Assembly (NCBI GenBank): GCA_947480465.1
Contig: CANKCT010000039.1
Coordinates: forward strand, 1-7,581
Length of the DNA stretch: 7,581 bases
Origin: Actinomycetota bacterium
GTDB taxonomy: Bacteria; Actinomycetota; Actinomycetes; Nanopelagicales; Nanopelagicaceae
Direction of reading: 5' to 3'
This document shows positions 6,419 to 7,581 of this stretch, piece by piece. The position numbers and the translations under genes were made by a program. The notes beneath the pieces were generated by a model that did not search any database, was not told where the DNA came from, and worked only from the letters and a program-made list of their open reading frames with translations. Position 1 is the stretch's first letter; every line of letters starts with the position of its first letter.

Positions 6419-6952
6419 CTATCGTTTGTTTAATATGAACTGCGCGCTGATTAAGCCACCAACCAACCCGCCAAGGTGGGCTTTCCAATCAACTCCACCT
6501 AATGCAAATCCGATTGCGAAGTTAACTCCAATAATTACATAAATTGATCGCACGTCTGCGCCGATTCTATTTCCAACAATCGCCAGCGCTCCAAATAATC
6601 CAAAGATTGCTCCTGATGCTCCAACAGAATAACTGGACGCAGACGCAAAATAAGCTGAGGTTAAAGATCCAGTAAGTAGAGAGAAAAAGAAAATAATTAA
6701 TAGTTTGTTTTTGCCAAACGCTTCTTCTAGAGGATTTCCTAACACCATTAAGGCATACATGTTAAAACCAAGATGCAGCAACCCTGCATGTACTAATGCA
6801 ACAGTGAATAATCGATACCACTCATTGGTTGCTTTCAAATAATCAAGATTTGGTAAAGCTAAATCAAATTCAAATGAAGGTATAAGTATTTGCAGCAGGT
6901 ATGCACCGCAGATAACTGCAATTAAAGAATAGGTTGCTGAACGTTTAAGCAA
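6419..6952 (-). CDS. Rhomboid-family intramembrane serine protease
   Basis: Predicted membrane protease that cleaves transmembrane substrates within the lipid bilayer; the natural substrate is unknown. The 177 residues hold a six-helix rhomboid core (helices about 6-24, 50-70, 82-102, 110-128, 136-152, 158-174). The WYRLFT loop precedes helix 2, H60 and N64 (HLGFN) form the oxyanion motif, Ser113 in GASG is the nucleophile, and His159 in KAHLGG is the partner, so it should be active. The best start is TTG at 6950-6952, overlapping the end of ppiA by 8 bp; no in-frame ATG precedes the core and no clear Shine-Dalgarno is present, so the start is less certain. Many actinobacterial homologues at this locus carry an N-terminal cysteine-rich zinc-ribbon; this one begins directly at helix 1. 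Likely co-transcribed with ppiA. Confidence 0.93.
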   Translation of the reverse strand: MLKRSATYSLIAVICGAYLLQILIPSFEFDLALPNLDYLKATNEWYRLFTVALVHAGLLHLGFNMYALMVLGNPLEEAFGKNKLLIIFFFSLLTGSLTSAYFASASSYSVGASGAIFGLFGALAIVGNRIGADVRSIYVIIGVNFAIGFALGGVDWKAHLGGLVGGLISAQFILNKR

Positions 6953-7472
6953 TTGTGATGCTGTTGATCGTAATGTCAGTAAGTGGCTTATCTTGCGCGC
7001 CAGTCTTCGCTTTACCTATAGCGTCTACTACTGCCTGGCTAGCAGAATCCTTAACTTCACCAAAGATAGAATGCTTGCGGTTTAACCATGTTGTTGGCGC
7101 GGTTGTGATAAAAAATTGTGAACCGTTTGTGCCTGGACCAGAGTTGGCCATTGCAAGAATGTATGGACGATCAAAAACCAATTCTCCGTGGAACTCATCT
7201 GCAAAACGGTAACCAGGTCCACCGGTTCCGCGACCTAGTGGGTCTCCACCTTGAATCATGAAGCCATCTATTACTCGGTGAAAAATAGTTCCATCATAAA
7301 GATTTGCTGTTGTTTTATCTCCAGTGCGTGGGTCCGTCCACTCTTTTGCACCAGTTGCAAGTTCAACAAAGTTTGCAACTGTCTTTGGTGCGTGGTTTGG
7401 AAAAAGTTCGATAACAATGTCGCCGAGTGAAGTGTGAAGAGTTGCGCTAGTTATATTTTTTTCTTGAGTCAT
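6945..7472 (-). CDS. ppiA: Cyclophilin-type peptidyl-prolyl cis-trans isomerase
   Basis: Catalyses proline cis-trans isomerisation to help protein folding. The single cyclophilin domain nearly fills the 175 residues: [12 protein letters not shown] (14-25), [14 protein letters not shown] (64-77) with catalytic Arg66, GPGYRF (85-90), the peptide-pocket stretch NGSQFFITT (116-124), Trp129, and HSIFGEV (134-140). An insert around 42-56 ([13 protein letters not shown]) is common in the actinobacterial PpiA group. There is no signal peptide or lipobox, so it is cytosolic. The ATG at 7470-7472 begins one nt after the 3' end of tRNA-Ala, so no ribosome binding site can lie outside the tRNA; tRNA 3'-end processing would leave a practically leaderless mRNA. 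The last 8 bp overlap the rhomboid gene. ppiA next to the tRNA-Ile/tRNA-Ala pair downstream of gyrA is standard actinobacterial synteny. Confidence 0.97.
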   Translation of the reverse strand: MTQEKNITSATLHTSLGDIVIELFPNHAPKTVANFVELATGAKEWTDPRTGDKTTANLYDGTIFHRVIDGFMIQGGDPLGRGTGGPGYRFADEFHGELVFDRPYILAMANSGPGTNGSQFFITTAPTTWLNRKHSIFGEVKDSASQAVVDAIGKAKTGAQDKPLTDITINSITIA

Positions 7473-7473
7473 G

Positions 7474-7546
7474 TGGAGACCAGGGGAATCGAACCCCTAA
7501 CCCCCGCCTTGCAAAGGCGGTGCTCTACCAATTGAGCTAGGTCCCC
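7474..7546 (-). tRNA. tRNA-Ala (anticodon TGC)
   Basis: The minus strand folds into a complete 73-nt cloverleaf. The acceptor is GGGGACC with GGTCTCC, giving the G3-U70 wobble pair that is the alanine identity element. The D arm is GCTC/GAGC, the anticodon stem CCGCC/GGCGG with loop TTTGCAA (anticodon TGC), the T arm AGGGG TTCGATT CCCCT, and the discriminator A. CCA is not encoded: after the discriminator comes CATG, whose ATG is the ppiA start codon. It lies 13 nt downstream of the partial tRNA at the right edge, as in the conserved gyrA-tRNAIle-tRNAAla arrangement. Confidence 0.98.
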
Positions 7547-7559
7547 GTATTAGAACGGG

Positions 7560-7581
7560 TGGGCCTAGATGGACTCGAACC
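7560..7581 (-). tRNA. 3' end of a tRNA, probably tRNA-Ile (cut by the right edge)
   Basis: Only the last 22 nt are present on the minus strand: the end of the T arm (GG TTCGAGT CCATC), the acceptor 3' strand TAGGCCC and discriminator A, followed by CCC rather than an encoded CCA. The implied 5' strand, GGGCCTA, is the usual start of bacterial tRNA-Ile(GAT), and the position before tRNA-Ala supports this. The anticodon is outside the window, so the identity is inferred; that it is a tRNA is well supported. Confidence 0.8.

Noticed and set aside
1..7581. Mobile elements, CRISPR arrays, toxin-antitoxin or defence genes
   Set aside because: Every protein-coding region belongs to a recognised housekeeping family, and no direct-repeat arrays, transposase motifs or integration scars were seen by eye.

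Overview
This window reads as a compact, AT-leaning actinobacterial chromosome segment of housekeeping genes close to the replication origin. The actinobacterial signature is strong: a CrgA-type septation protein, a PP2C phosphatase/PASTA kinase pair, a TrpG/PabA glutaminase, a rhomboid protease, a cytosolic cyclophilin and tRNA-Ala/tRNA-Ile genes, in the order known from near oriC in Mycobacterium and Streptomyces (dnaA-dnaN-recF-gyrB-gyrA-tRNAIle-tRNAAla-ppiA-...-crgA-...-trpG-pknB-...-pstP). The modest GC (by eye low to mid 40s percent), overlapping genes and trimmed proteins suggest a streamlined freshwater or marine actinobacterium, for example the acI/Nanopelagicales group. That lineage is an inference, not a demonstrated identity.

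Layout. Positions 1-3084 are a minus-strand operon read right to left: a glycerophosphodiester phosphodiesterase (2407-3084), pheA (1573-2403), serS (317-1576) and a Cof-type HAD phosphatase cut by the left edge (1-320). These genes are 3 bp apart or overlap by 4 bp. Diverging from it across 34 bp is a two-gene plus-strand operon, pstP (3119-3892) and pknB (3889-5439). pknB converges on pabA (5436-6068, minus) with overlapping stop codons. pabA diverges from crgA (6103-6369, plus), again across 34 bp. A 49-bp gap (6370-6418) holding DnaA-box-like sites separates crgA from the convergent minus-strand series tRNA-Ile (cut by the right edge), tRNA-Ala (7474-7546), ppiA (6945-7472) and a rhomboid protease (6419-6952). 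No stretch over 300 bases lacks a gene.

How it works together. PstP and PknB form an antagonistic Ser/Thr phosphorylation switch whose extracellular PASTA modules sense peptidoglycan, and CrgA belongs to the divisome this switch often controls. PheA, SerS and PabA serve aromatic amino acid/folate supply and translation. A recurring architecture is visible: genes that begin a transcription unit have a -10-like hexamer 6-8 nt before the start codon (leaderless mRNA), whereas internal operon genes overlap their upstream neighbour, and pknB also has a clear Shine-Dalgarno. No mobile element, CRISPR array, defence system or obviously novel system is visible. The points of interest are regulatory architecture and reduction of the pstP-pknB locus.
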